Assembly: GCA_003116975.1 (NCBI GenBank)
Contig: BGKB01000207.1
Location: forward strand, 1-64,000
Reading direction: 5' to 3'
Length of the DNA: 64,000 nt
Origin: Aurantiochytrium sp. KH105
Taxonomy: Eukaryota > Sar > Bigyra > Thraustochytrida > Thraustochytriidae
Below the pieces are notes generated by a model. It had not been told where the DNA came from, did not search any database, and worked only from the letters and a program-made list of their open reading frames with translations. Below are positions 18,371 through 30,300 of this stretch, one piece after another; within the stretch, counting starts at the first letter, position 1; the number at the start of each line of letters is the position of its first letter. The position numbers were made by a program, and so were the translations under genes.

Positions 18371-21300
18371 TTAGTTTCCGTGGGCAAGCAAAAGAGCCGT
18401 GCCGCGCTTGACCCAGAACGAGGCATCCACCGCGCCGGAATCTAGTTGCACGCCCACCACAAACGATGGACGCTCGCGAGTACCCGTACGAATCGGATAC
18501 ATGTACAGAGGACACGTGTATACTGCCTTGCTCGCTGGCTTGCGCTTGCCCTCCACTGGCTTGAAATGCACAATTGGCATGTTGGCAATGAGTTCCATTG
18601 GATTTGCGTCGTCCAGGCAGCAATTGTCCAGATCCCAGCGCGCACCTTCGAGAAACATACCATACATGTAGGCTCCTTCCTTCGGGCCCTGAGCAATCCC
18701 CGAGGTGTCCGTCGACAGCACGGGAAATTCCCAGGAAAGTGAGTCGATTGACACGCCGTTCTTGCGAGCCGTTGTCTGCAAAAGACCCGTGAGGAAACCC
18801 GTCGGGTATGTAAATCCAGCAAGCCAAAATACCTTGGGCAACTGGCCGCCGTCAAGCCATCCTTGCATAAACTCCACACGGTCCATCAGGTCACGGACCC
18901 ACGACCCGAGAGGCTTGACGCTCGGATATGAGGTGCCCCATGCGTCCGGGACGCGTCCAGCCAACATCGCATTAAAAACGTCCTCCAGCTCCGCCGTGAT
19001 GAGAGTAATACCTTGAATACCTAGCTCCAGGCCCTTGAGAGATTCACCAAGCAAGCGCAATAGCACATTGTATCGGTCAATCTCCTGCAAAAGCACACTC
19101 TTGAGTGGCGCCGGATCGCTACGCGAGTTCATCGTCTGCTTGGCCTCGAAGGCATCGATAGGCTTGGGCACCTTCTTCATCAGGTCGCGCACCATTGCCA
19201 AGACCTTGTCGTCATCGCTTTCACCTCCCGCAGAGATCACGCGTGGCTGCAACGACAATAGCGTACCGAGAATGTCCTTGGAGTCTGTCATCATACTCGC
19301 AATATCTGCATTCGGGTGCTGTCCAAAGGCCTCTGGAGGATCGTCGAGGGGAAAGGACGCAACGTGGCTCTTGTACGCGTCCAAGTCGCCGTCGTCTGGC
19401 ATGTAGAACGTATCAAGCGCGCACATACGAAAGTTGTCCTCTGTGATCGCCTCGTCGTTAAAGTACTGAGACACATAGGTTCTGCACAGGCGACGGTCCC
19501 AGTCGTCTGTGATACGACCGCCATAGTTCGCCTCGCCAATCAGATACTGGATTGCGTCCCATGGCACTTGCTCGTACTCGTCCAAATACATTTGAATCAG
19601 TGCCGACGAAATGCCGAAATCGGCGTCGTTGAAAGCGTATGGCACATTGAAGCCAAGACTACGGAACTTGCGACGTTCGAGGAGCAGTGCGTGGAACCAC
19701 GACAGACAGAAGTGAAGCTTGTGGAAGTTCACCGGTTGCTCGCATCGATCAAACTCCTCGTCTGTGCCGAGGTTGTACAAACGAATGAGGTTGGCGCGGA
19801 TGCCACGCGGCGGCTCTGTTGTCTGCTTGATTCCTGCTTGCAGAATTGCAAGCGGGAATTGCGGCGTAGGCTTCGAACTCAGCCACAAACGATAGTCCTG
19901 GTGGTACGTCTTGGCCTCCGTGTAGTCCTCGATGATTTTCTCCAAATCAGGAAGCCACGAGGCCGCCAAGTGACAGTTGGCAAGAAAGACCCAATTGCCC
20001 TCTGCGAGACCATCGTTAATCAGCTTGGTCGCGACCGGGGCTTGGCCCTGACCCAGGGAACAGTCGCCGACCTTTTTGCCCATTTGTTCTGCCAAGTCAT
20101 AGACTTGCTTGGTTGGATCGACACCAGGAGAAAGAACAAAGATGATGGGCATGGCCGGCACACTCGACTCAAAGACTGCTCGGAGGTTGAATGGAGGCGG
20201 CTCAACGTACTTTGCGCCAATGTTATGCGCGATAAAGTTCACCGAAGCATTGAGAGATCGATCGAGACGCAGTGAGCGCACAATGAGCATCCTCTGCAGT
20301 TCCGTCAACTTATTGTCCCATTCTCCGGGAAGAGATTCGCCCTCAGGAGATGGACTCAGGATCCACTTGGCCCACTCGCGTCGGCTCTGCTCAAACGAGC
20401 CCGCAAGGCCATTAAAGGCCGGCAGCTTGTCGAGTTCAGTCACATTGTCCCACGCGTTAGCATCCAAGAGGTCCTTTGCAGGGTTCGGGCGCTGGTCTGA
20501 GCGGTCCACAACGTTGCCACCGCGCAGCAAAAAGTCAAGCTCATCCTTGGGCAGCTTGTTCTCATGTTGCATGGTCTTGATACAGATTTGCAGCGACAAG
20601 AGAATCTTGTGACGCTCGAACAAACCACGGCAGGCATAGCAGTACACTGCGTACGTGTGGAAATCGTTGATTTCCTCGATACGCGCCTCCAAATTTGCAT
20701 TTGCGCCGGCACCATCGTCTCCACCATTGCCACCATCTGCCTCACCGCCATCGTCGCCGCCAAGATCAGCGTCATCGTCACCATCGCCGTCGTTATCGCC
20801 GCCGGGTGGCCCGGTACTCTTGCGCGAGCGAACAATGCTGCCGTTGAAGAGCTCATTGTACGCTGCCAGACTGAATTGGTACATTGGATCCACATTCGAC
20901 AAATCATTGAGCACAAAGTACAGGATCGCAGCCCGCGTCGCCACAGGACGGTATCCTTGACGCGTGGCATCAATTTGAATCTCGGTCTGCTCTGCCACTT
21001 GCAGCTGGTGAGTCACGGCCTCGGCAGTCTTCTTTGAGACAGCCAAGGTATCCACAAGGTCCTCGTCGTCGAGCAGGGATCCTTGCGCCTCAGCCAGACT
21101 CTTGAGAATCGAGTTCTCCAGCTCCACAAGCGAGTTTTTGCCTTCAGCAACCTTGACCACAAGCTCTGCCTTTTGCTTCTCTAGCTTGGGCTCCTCTTGA
21201 CGGACAACTTCACCCAAAAGCTGGTCCTCGAGACCCTGCATCTTCACGGCAAAGTTTACAAGTGTCACCTTCGTCGAGACCTCGGGCGTGTAGTGCGGGT

Positions 21301-24300
21301 TGCTCAGCTTCGTCGTCACAAAGAAGCGGAATTCATCGGCATAGTCGATTTCCTTGTCACCAAGCTTAATGATCTTGCGGTTGCCGACCTTGACGATGCT
21401 CTTGGTCAAAACAGGCTCAATGGTCGGGTCCAGCTCTTCTTCGACATCTTGCAGCAAGTACGCCTGTCCAAGCTGCAAAGAAGTTTCCAGCTTGCGCACA
21501 AAGTCGGGCTGCTTGAGCGTGCACACCACAACGTCCTTGTTGGCGTTCTTGATCCATTTGTTGGCCTGGCCCTGAGGGTCGATCATCAGCGGCCACCGCC
21601 GTCCGCGCGTCGTGATGACACCGTTCTCAACGGAGAAGTTGTCACCCGGCAAACCTGCGAGGTTCCAGTTGCGCACATCTGTGGGCTTGGCAAGGAACCC
21701 AGCAAACTGAAAGCCTGGCGAATACGGCACGCCGAGACGTTGCGTCGACGCAAGCCACTGGCTCACGAGGTTCTCGCGGTACACCGTGTCGAATGGCCCT
21801 GCGTATGACAAGAACGCTGCCGCCACCAGAGCATCGCCGGCAAGATCGTGCATCGACTTGTCAAAGGTGCCAATCGAGGCCTCCCAACGCACGCGCTCGC
21901 CCGACAAACCACTCACGAGCTTGTCTGCGCGATCAAGTTTGTTCTCGAGATTCTCAGCCTCCTCGCGAAGCGCATTCTTTTCGTTCACCGAAGTCGTGTA
22001 CTTTTCGTTCAGCTCTTCGACCTTGGCAATAACAATGGCGAGTTCGTCCTGAGCCGCCTTGAGCTGCGACTGCGCAGACGCCAACTTGTCCATGGCAGCC
22101 TTGAGCTTGGCTCGCTTCGGAGCGACTTCGCGAAAGACCACAGAGTACAGCTCAATGGCGAGAACCCACGTACACAGAGCAGCGGCAGCAGAAGACTTCG
22201 TGCGGACTTGGTCAGCGGTGAAATCCGCTCGATTCGTATAAGCCTTGAGCTTGGTCAAGGTCTTGGTCTGCACATTGTCCTTGTCGAAAGCCTTGATTTG
22301 CGCCAAAAAGTTCGGCTCACTGATCTTCTTCTTGGCGGTCGCCCAGTCTGGCTTGAGCGCAAAGAGAAGCATCACTGCATTCAACACCATTTCTACGGCA
22401 GGCGGTGGCGAAGCGTAGGCCTTGACTTCGGAAATTGAGCTCTTATCCAGCTTGTCGACCTCGGCCATGGCTGCCTCAAGTGCAGGAAGAGCCTTACCGA
22501 GATCGCGCTCGGCATCCTCAGCAATCACCTTGCACTCGGCCTCCTCCGTGGAAATCCGCGCTGCTTGAGCCTCGACCTGCTTTTTACGTTCGTCTGCACT
22601 GCGTCGCTCCCCGACAATCACCACAAGGAGCTCTTCACATTCTTTCTGAGCCTCGGCGACAACGACCTTTTTGGCCTCCAGCTCGACGGACATTTCCTCT
22701 ACCTGAGTCTTGCCCTCTTCGAGCTTCGTTAGACCACCGCTCAGCTTGGCGCGGTTCTCACCAATTTCGCGAAGCTTCTCCTCAACCAGCTCACGGTACG
22801 ACTTGACGAGCTCAAGGTAGTTAGTCGGGGTCACATAGTTGTGACGCTTCAACTCCAGCAGCATCTTTTCGCTTGCTTTGGTCACGGACTCATGCGTAAA
22901 CGCAAAGACGCGACCGATGCGTCGCTTCAGCACCACTTCCTCCTTCTCGCCGTGACCCAGCTTGGAGTCTGCCAGAAAGCGAGCTGCCACCTCGGTGAGC
23001 GCATCTGCCGGCCAAGGGTGAAAGTAGTCGATGGTCGTGCAGTTCACCAGCGCCGGATACATGCGGCAACGGTTGCGGAATCCGTCGCCGACAGGACTCA
23101 TGCAAAGAATAATGTGAAGGTTCGTCCGCGTGCGCTCGATAAAGAACTCCCAGAGCTTATCGGCCGTCTCAATAATTCCGGCCTTCTTGGCAGCAGGGCG
23201 CACCGCCTCAAACACTGCCATCTTTTCGTCCTTCGAGTACAGATTCGGAACCTCACCACTGCTCAGAATGTTATTGAGATCCTCCAAAAAGCTCTCCTCC
23301 TTGAGCTGCGTGTCGCTAAAGATGAATGCAGTGGGCTTGTCCTCGCCACCCGCGGTCATGTACAGCGACTTGAGATCCTCGTGGAACTCTGCAGACCGGT
23401 ACTGCTTGGAAATCTCGATCTGAAAGACCTTTTGCTCGCACGTGTAAGCTGCGAGGCGACTGAGACTCTGCCTTCCGCTGCCACCCACACCAACAAGCAT
23501 GCAGTTTCCGCGAGGCTGCTTGATGACGCGTGAAACGCGGCACACATGTCCAATTGCATCCTTGAACAGCACGAGATCCATGGGAATAAAGCCAGGCTCC
23601 ATGTTGTAATCTTCGAGCTTCTCTTCAAAGAACATCTTGAGCTTGGCCCGGTCGGTGACTTCCTCGTATGGCGCCTTTGCATCTTCCGCAGTTCCCACCG
23701 GCTCGGACAAAAAGTCGCAAAACAAAGGGCCTGCGGGGGGTCTCGCCATAACAGCTTTGCCTCCCTCGCCGCCACCCTCTTGGCCTTCGCCCTCGCCCCC
23801 ATCGTCGCCGCCCTCGCCATCGTCGCCCTCCAGACCATTATCATCACCTGCGCCATCGCCTTCCTCTTCCTCAGCGGGGACCAAGTCATGAAAGCTGCTC
23901 GAGAATACGGCGCTGAGCTGCTCATGGAGCAAGCCCTGGAACTGACGAATGTCCTCGTAATTGATGAAGCGATCCGAGAAAACACGCATCGACTCGTGGA
24001 TCCACATGCGCATGAACGACTCTTTGGTGTCGTTAGCAGCTCGATCCGCCAGGAGCAAGCCTTGGGTAATACGCGAAACGTCGCGCATGTTAAAGAGATA
24101 GTGGCTCTTTGCAGGGGTGGGCAAAAAGGTCTTGCTCACTGCAAAGTAAAGCTGCACTGTTGCCTTGGCGAGCGTCTCACCCATTCCCTTGACCTCTTCG
24201 TCAAAGTCAGAGAGCTTGGGCACGAGAATCGATGCAAAAATACGCTCCATGTCACGAGACTTGGGAGGGGTAAAGTTAATGAGGTTGAAGCGACTCTGCA

Positions 24301-27300
24301 GACGACCACTGATCACGCTGCGGCCACCGCCCGGGGGACCCATCGCCACCATGAGCTGCATATCGAGAATGTAGCGCCAGGTCTGCTTGGCGCGCTCGTA
24401 CCAGCCACCGTAGTCGATCCATTGCCGAATCAGCTCAAGCGGGGGCTGCGACCCAAAGAGATCCTTGCGCGGCATGTTAAAGTCATCCACAAAGCAGATC
24501 AAGTTCTTACCGCCCGGCGGGCCAAACTTGTCCTTGGAACGCTTTTCCATGCTGCCCTCGATAATTTCCTGCGTCGTGAGCGACGAAGTGGCGCTACTAA
24601 AGTTGACAACCAGCTTGGCGAACTTGGAGCCCTCTCCGCTCGTAAACTGCTCCAACAGCTGACTTGCGAGGACGGTCTTGCCCGTGCCCGTGTCACCGAC
24701 AAGCATTGTTGCCTTCTGGCCCATGAGTAACGTCTCGGCCACAAAGGTGTTGCGAACCGTGTCGACAGTGGGGACAGTGATCTTGGCAAACTCCAGTCCA
24801 CGCTGAGGCCGCCAGCCGTTCGGCACCTTTTCGTCCCACAACTTCCACTCCTTGGCGCCAACATCGACATAGTAGTCATAGACGAGCTCTGCAGGCGGAA
24901 AGGTTGAGTCCAAATCGCGCAGGCAGCCGTCAAAAGACTTGCGCCCAGCAGCATCGGCGGACCCACCGAGCGACCAAATCGCGCAAAACACGAACCACTT
25001 CTCGGACAACATCAAATAGTCGTCCGGTCGCGTGAACGGGCACACACCGTTCTCGGGCGTGGCCAAACAGTCGTACAGGTTGCACAAGGAGATGACTGCG
25101 TTGAAATCAGTCACGGGAATCAGCTCCGAGACCTTGCGCATCTTGAACTTGAGCAGTACCGTGCAGTACTTTGTGAAAAGACCTGCAAGGAACTTGTTTC
25201 GCGCGGCACGGCCGAGCTTGCCATTCTCGTCGTTCTCGCTGCGAGCTGCGGCCGAGCCACCAGCCTCCTCTTCTGCCGCAAGCCGCCGCTCAACCCAGGA
25301 GGTGGTGAATGGACCCCAGCCGAGATCGTCGACGTCAAAGTAAATCATGCCAGCGCGAGACACTGTCGCAGGAGAGGCCACCGAAAGATCGCGGACCTCA
25401 AACAGAAGCGACATAGAGCTCGACATACCGATACGATCACCATTGATAAGCGTGAGGGTCTTGTTATCATCCATGACAGTGTTCATGGATTCAATCCACA
25501 AGGTATCGACAGGGCCATCCAAGATGATCCACTTTTCATCGGGTCTCTCGTCCTGCGCGCAGGCACGGAACACGTTGGAAAGGATACCGTCGCTCCATTC
25601 AAAGGTGGCGAGGTCAAAGGCACCGTACAGCTCGTTCATGGACACAGACTTGGGGTTCAGGACGTACTCGCGCACTGGCTGGAACTCTTCCGGGGCCCGC
25701 GAGGACATTGCAGTAGTTGCGTCCGAAAGACACTTCCAGCCAACGGACTTGCCACTGAGGGTCTTACCCACAACCATGTTGCAATGACGCGTAAGCTTGG
25801 ACTCATACAGCTGGACAGACTTGGCCACAATACCTTCGTGAACCTGGAGGCCGCGGTTTGCCAAACTCTCGCGCATCATGACGATAAGGTCACCCTGTTC
25901 ACTCGGAGGTGTCTCCATGCCTGGGAAGAGATCGTTGATAAGCAGCAAGAAGAGCTCCATATCCTCTCGAATAAATTTGGGCACATTCATGTCTCGCAAC
26001 GCACGCAAAAGAATGAGCTCCTCGGACACCGAGGCATCCGCGCGCTTCAGACCACCTGCACACATGAGCACACCGCGCAGCGAACGCAGACCAAAATCGT
26101 AGTGATCCTGCTTGGACAGCTGCTGAATCATGAGCGCGTAGAGTGTCGTCGTCTTCTTCGCAAGCGGTTTTGCATCGCGGAAGCCCTCGGCAGCCAGCAT
26201 AACCTCGGCAATGAGCGCCAAATCGGGCACCATCATCGAAACGGGACGAAAGAGAGCTGCCAAGTTATCAGGAAGCTCCGTACGACCGGCATAACCAGGG
26301 TTCATCGTGATGAAAATACCACAGCTCCAGCGGCAGCGCACCTCGATGCCCATAAAGTTAAAGCGGCGTTTGCGCGCTGCAATGGCATTCATGATCGACA
26401 TCACCTGCTGCGCAATCACGGAAAGCACCTCGATCTGGATACGGTTGAATTCATCGAAGCAACCCCAGCCACCTGTTTGCACGAGACCAGAAAACATGCG
26501 GCCCACACTCTTGTAATCCATCGAATCGGAGCAGTTAAAGACAACCACGTACTTTGCCAAGTTCTTGCCCAAATCCTTGACCGTCTCTGTTTTACCAGTT
26601 CCGGCGGGACCAGCGGGCGCGCCTCCGCGATTCAGGGCAAGGGCAGTCACAAGGGTCAGCACGCAACGATCGGTGAGGGGCGTCACGACCAGACGACCGT
26701 TGTTGCCCTGGTACTCGTAGCCAAATTCCATGCTCTGGTTCGTCTGGCGCACGAGGAGACCTCCAAACTCGCCTTCGTCCTTGTTCCAGTAAAATCGCAG
26801 CTGCGAAAGCCAGTCAAAGTCGTGAATCGACTGACAGTTCGCCTTGATCATGCGATCTTGCACATCACGGTTGTGGATTTCCATGGTGATGAGCGCCACC
26901 AGCTTGCTTCGCTCAATCTTGGTCAGCTGACCACGCACCATATCCGCAAGGCGGTTCAAGTAGCTAACTTGCTTCTTCTTGGCCTGTTTAAGCGCCGATT
27001 TGTTGTTGCCCTTCATCATGTTCTCCAGAGCGCGCGTGCATTCAGCCGTCCACGCAATGGCGCCCACAGTAATGAGAAGCTGACCAGGCCACTCCTTGAT
27101 CCACTTTTCCTTCTTTCCGCGATGCGCTTGCAGAGTGAGGCCACACTGTTTCGCCACGGTGTCAAACATACGCGCTTCGACGTCATTCAGCCACATTTCC
27201 ACAGGACCATCGACCACCACAGGACGGGCCAAAGGCACCTTTTCACCATCGTTGGAAATCATGGCGTGAGCCTCGTACGTTTTGTTGCCCTGTTTGCCGG

Positions 27301-30300
27301 GAGCCACAAGTGTGAGGACTTTGATGCCCACAAAACACTTTTTGATGTGCTTTTGCACCTGTGTAGGATCCTTTTGCTGACCGAGAATCTCCAGCAAGTC
27401 ATCGTTCGACAAAAAGTAAAAGCGGGGAAAGCTTTGTCTCTTCGTCTCCAAGTACTGGTCAAGACTCTTCTGGATCTTCTCCAACTTGGCGTCCATTCCC
27501 GTGAGCATGTCGAGGATGCCCTCGCGCGTACAAGCCTGCACGGCATTCGGGCGATCCACAATTTCCTGCGTCACCGTGCGGTAGTCCTCGTTCACCTGAG
27601 CAAAAAGCTTCGACTCCGTCGGGAGCTGGCGCTGAATGTCCTCTGAGGCCATGAAAATGGACTCCAAGTACATCCATTGACGCTGCACCTGCAGCAAGAG
27701 ATCGACGACCTCAGAAACAGACGAAAGGTTGTGCTCCCAGCGCTCGATCTTGTCCTTGAAAGACACAAAGAACTTGCTCGCTTTCATTGTCGAAAGGGCG
27801 ACCTGATTGTCTTCGAGCTGTGTGAACATTTCTTCCGTGGACTTGACCTTCCAGTACACCTCCTTGTAATCGCCCATTTCGATATCAATCGTACTCCACG
27901 TCTCCTCAATGTCCTTGAGCGACTGCTCGATGGCCAGCTCCTTGTTTGCATTGGCGCTCATCTCCGAGATGAACTCGCCATGCATGTGCAGACCAAGGGA
28001 AAACACTGCCGAGAGGGTGAAAGTGTCGGCAAAGGGGTCGAATTCCTTTTGAATCTCAACCTTGAGCTGGTTCCAATGCCGCACACGAATGGCTGGGTTC
28101 TTGAGATCCTGGATAAGAGGAAGAGTCTGTCGAAATTGATCAATGAGCTCCTTGAGCGCTTGGTAAGAACCGAACTTTTTCGCGCCTCCAGCGGAACCCT
28201 GGAAACCCTTCTCGCGAGCGAGCTTGCCGATCGACTTGGTGTACTGCGCGGCAGACATCTCCATATCGCCGAGAACAAGATTGTCGAACTTGTTGTCCTT
28301 CCACTCCTTCCACTGTTCCGTCCAGTCGTGCTTGAGCTTCCAGATCTGATCCAAGACAGAGAGCTCCGTCTCGGTCCATCCAAGCTCCTGTGACTCGGGC
28401 AAGTCAATCTGAAAAATGCCGAGACCCGGTTTGAGACGCTCCTCGTTATCTCGAACAGCCAAGCATTTGTTTCGGCACTCTTCGAGAAGGGCAAACGCGC
28501 TCTCGGTGTCGTAGTCGCTGCCATAGGGCAATCGCGAGGTAGCTTCTTCGCGGAAAGCCTCGACACGTGCGGTAAAGCTTGTAAGAGCAGACTCGAGGTC
28601 TTTCTTCATGTTCTGCTTTTCGCGCTGGAGCGTGTGCTCGGACTGTTCGAGCACAGACGTAAAGCTTGACCAGACCTCGGGCAAGGATGAAAGCTTGTGC
28701 GTCTCCGTGTCCGATACTTGAACGTCAAACTTGGCGAGCGTCTGGTACTTGGCCTCGAGGGGCTCGAACCGAGCTTCGATGGCGGCGCGCTCCTCCATAA
28801 GATCATCCTTGAGGTGAATCTTATCACTGAGCTCATCGAGATTGAGCGGTTTGGCGAGCAGCGTTGCAGAGTGTTTGGCAAACATGGCGTGAAGCTCCTC
28901 GAGCTCTGCCCGCGCGTTCTGATTCAGCAGACCCGTCAACTTGTTCTGCCATTGCATGCAATGGTCTACCAAGGAGGACTTGAGCAGATTGCAGTCGATC
29001 TTGACAAAATTGATCGCACTCGTCATATCCTCAGCTTGAATATCACTCTGTTGCTCGCGGTAGCGAGTAATGTCAATGTCATACTGAGAGAGAGGACGGT
29101 TGGCTTTGGCATAGCGCCGGATAAAGGCGTCCTTGTCAAGATCCCAGAGCGGCCTGTACTTATCCCAGTAGGTGAGGTACTTTTGAAGCTCTGTAGCGCA
29201 TGAGCTCATGCCATTCATAACTTGCACCATGATCTTTAGAATATCCTCATCGTTGGATATGCTGTCATAGTACCTGCGACGTTGCTTTGCGCGCTCAGCT
29301 TCGAGGTCCGATTGCTTTTCTGGGTCGATGGAGACATCCTTGAGTCGAGGAACGACCTTGACCGCACTGATGAGATCCTTGCAGACAATGTTGATCTTTT
29401 GCGTCAGCTCCATCATGGTTGGGAAGAACCCAACATTGTTGCTGTCGAGCACCACGTTCACCTTGAAGAGTTGTTGCGGCTCAGTCTTGTTGTCACCATT
29501 AATGGCTCGAGCAAGATCTTGCAGAGAGCGCTTAACGGCCTGGCGCAGAGCATCGCCCAGCATCTTGTCTGTCTTCGACACAAAGCGCTGCCACTCACGC
29601 TGGACCTCTGCGGGATGGCCCTCAAAATTCCGTCGCAACTCCTCGAGGGTTGCCATGATGGATGCGTGCGCCGCCTCGAATCGCCGGCACACCTTGTCGC
29701 GATGATCATTTTGGCGCGCAGCAAAGGTGGCGCCCTCGTACACGGTATTTCGCTGGATGTCAATGAGCAGGCTTGTCCCAACAGCTTTGCATTGGCGAAT
29801 GAGCGCAGCCTTTCGTGTCTTAAAATCACGCACGATCTTATGTGTCTCGGCGCATGTCTTGCACGAATCGCGGACATACCATTCAATGGTACCCTTTGAC
29901 GCCCAGGTGAGTTTGGTGAGACCCGGTGCAATGCGACGATCAAGTCGACGAATGTGTTCCTGGAAAAGACGTCTTTCTTCCGAGTTCAAGTCGCCAATCA
30001 CCGCATTGTAGTCGCGCACCACAAGCATGACATACTCTCGCGAAACGCGGAGATCATCCTTGCGATTGGAAATGTCGTGCGCAACGTAGGGGATCTGCAC
30101 GGTTCCATTGAACTTTTCCCAGTATCGTACCTCCTCAAAGAGACGCAGGAGGAACTTGTCAAAATTGCTCACGAGAAGGCCTGCGCCGTCTTTGCCATGG
30201 CTGCCATGGCCACCTGTGGCGTGATTGCCAGCACCAGCGTCCTCGCCGCTTGCTGCTCCAGGGCGCGTGCTTTCGCCCCCCGCAGCTCCCGTGACGTCTT

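Noticed and set aside
23546-24730. Plus-strand ORFs of up to 620 codons inside the dynein gene (for example 23546-24730 and 25784-27646)
   Set aside because: Shadow frames opposite conserved dynein AAA sequence; composition and content match mirror-frame translation.
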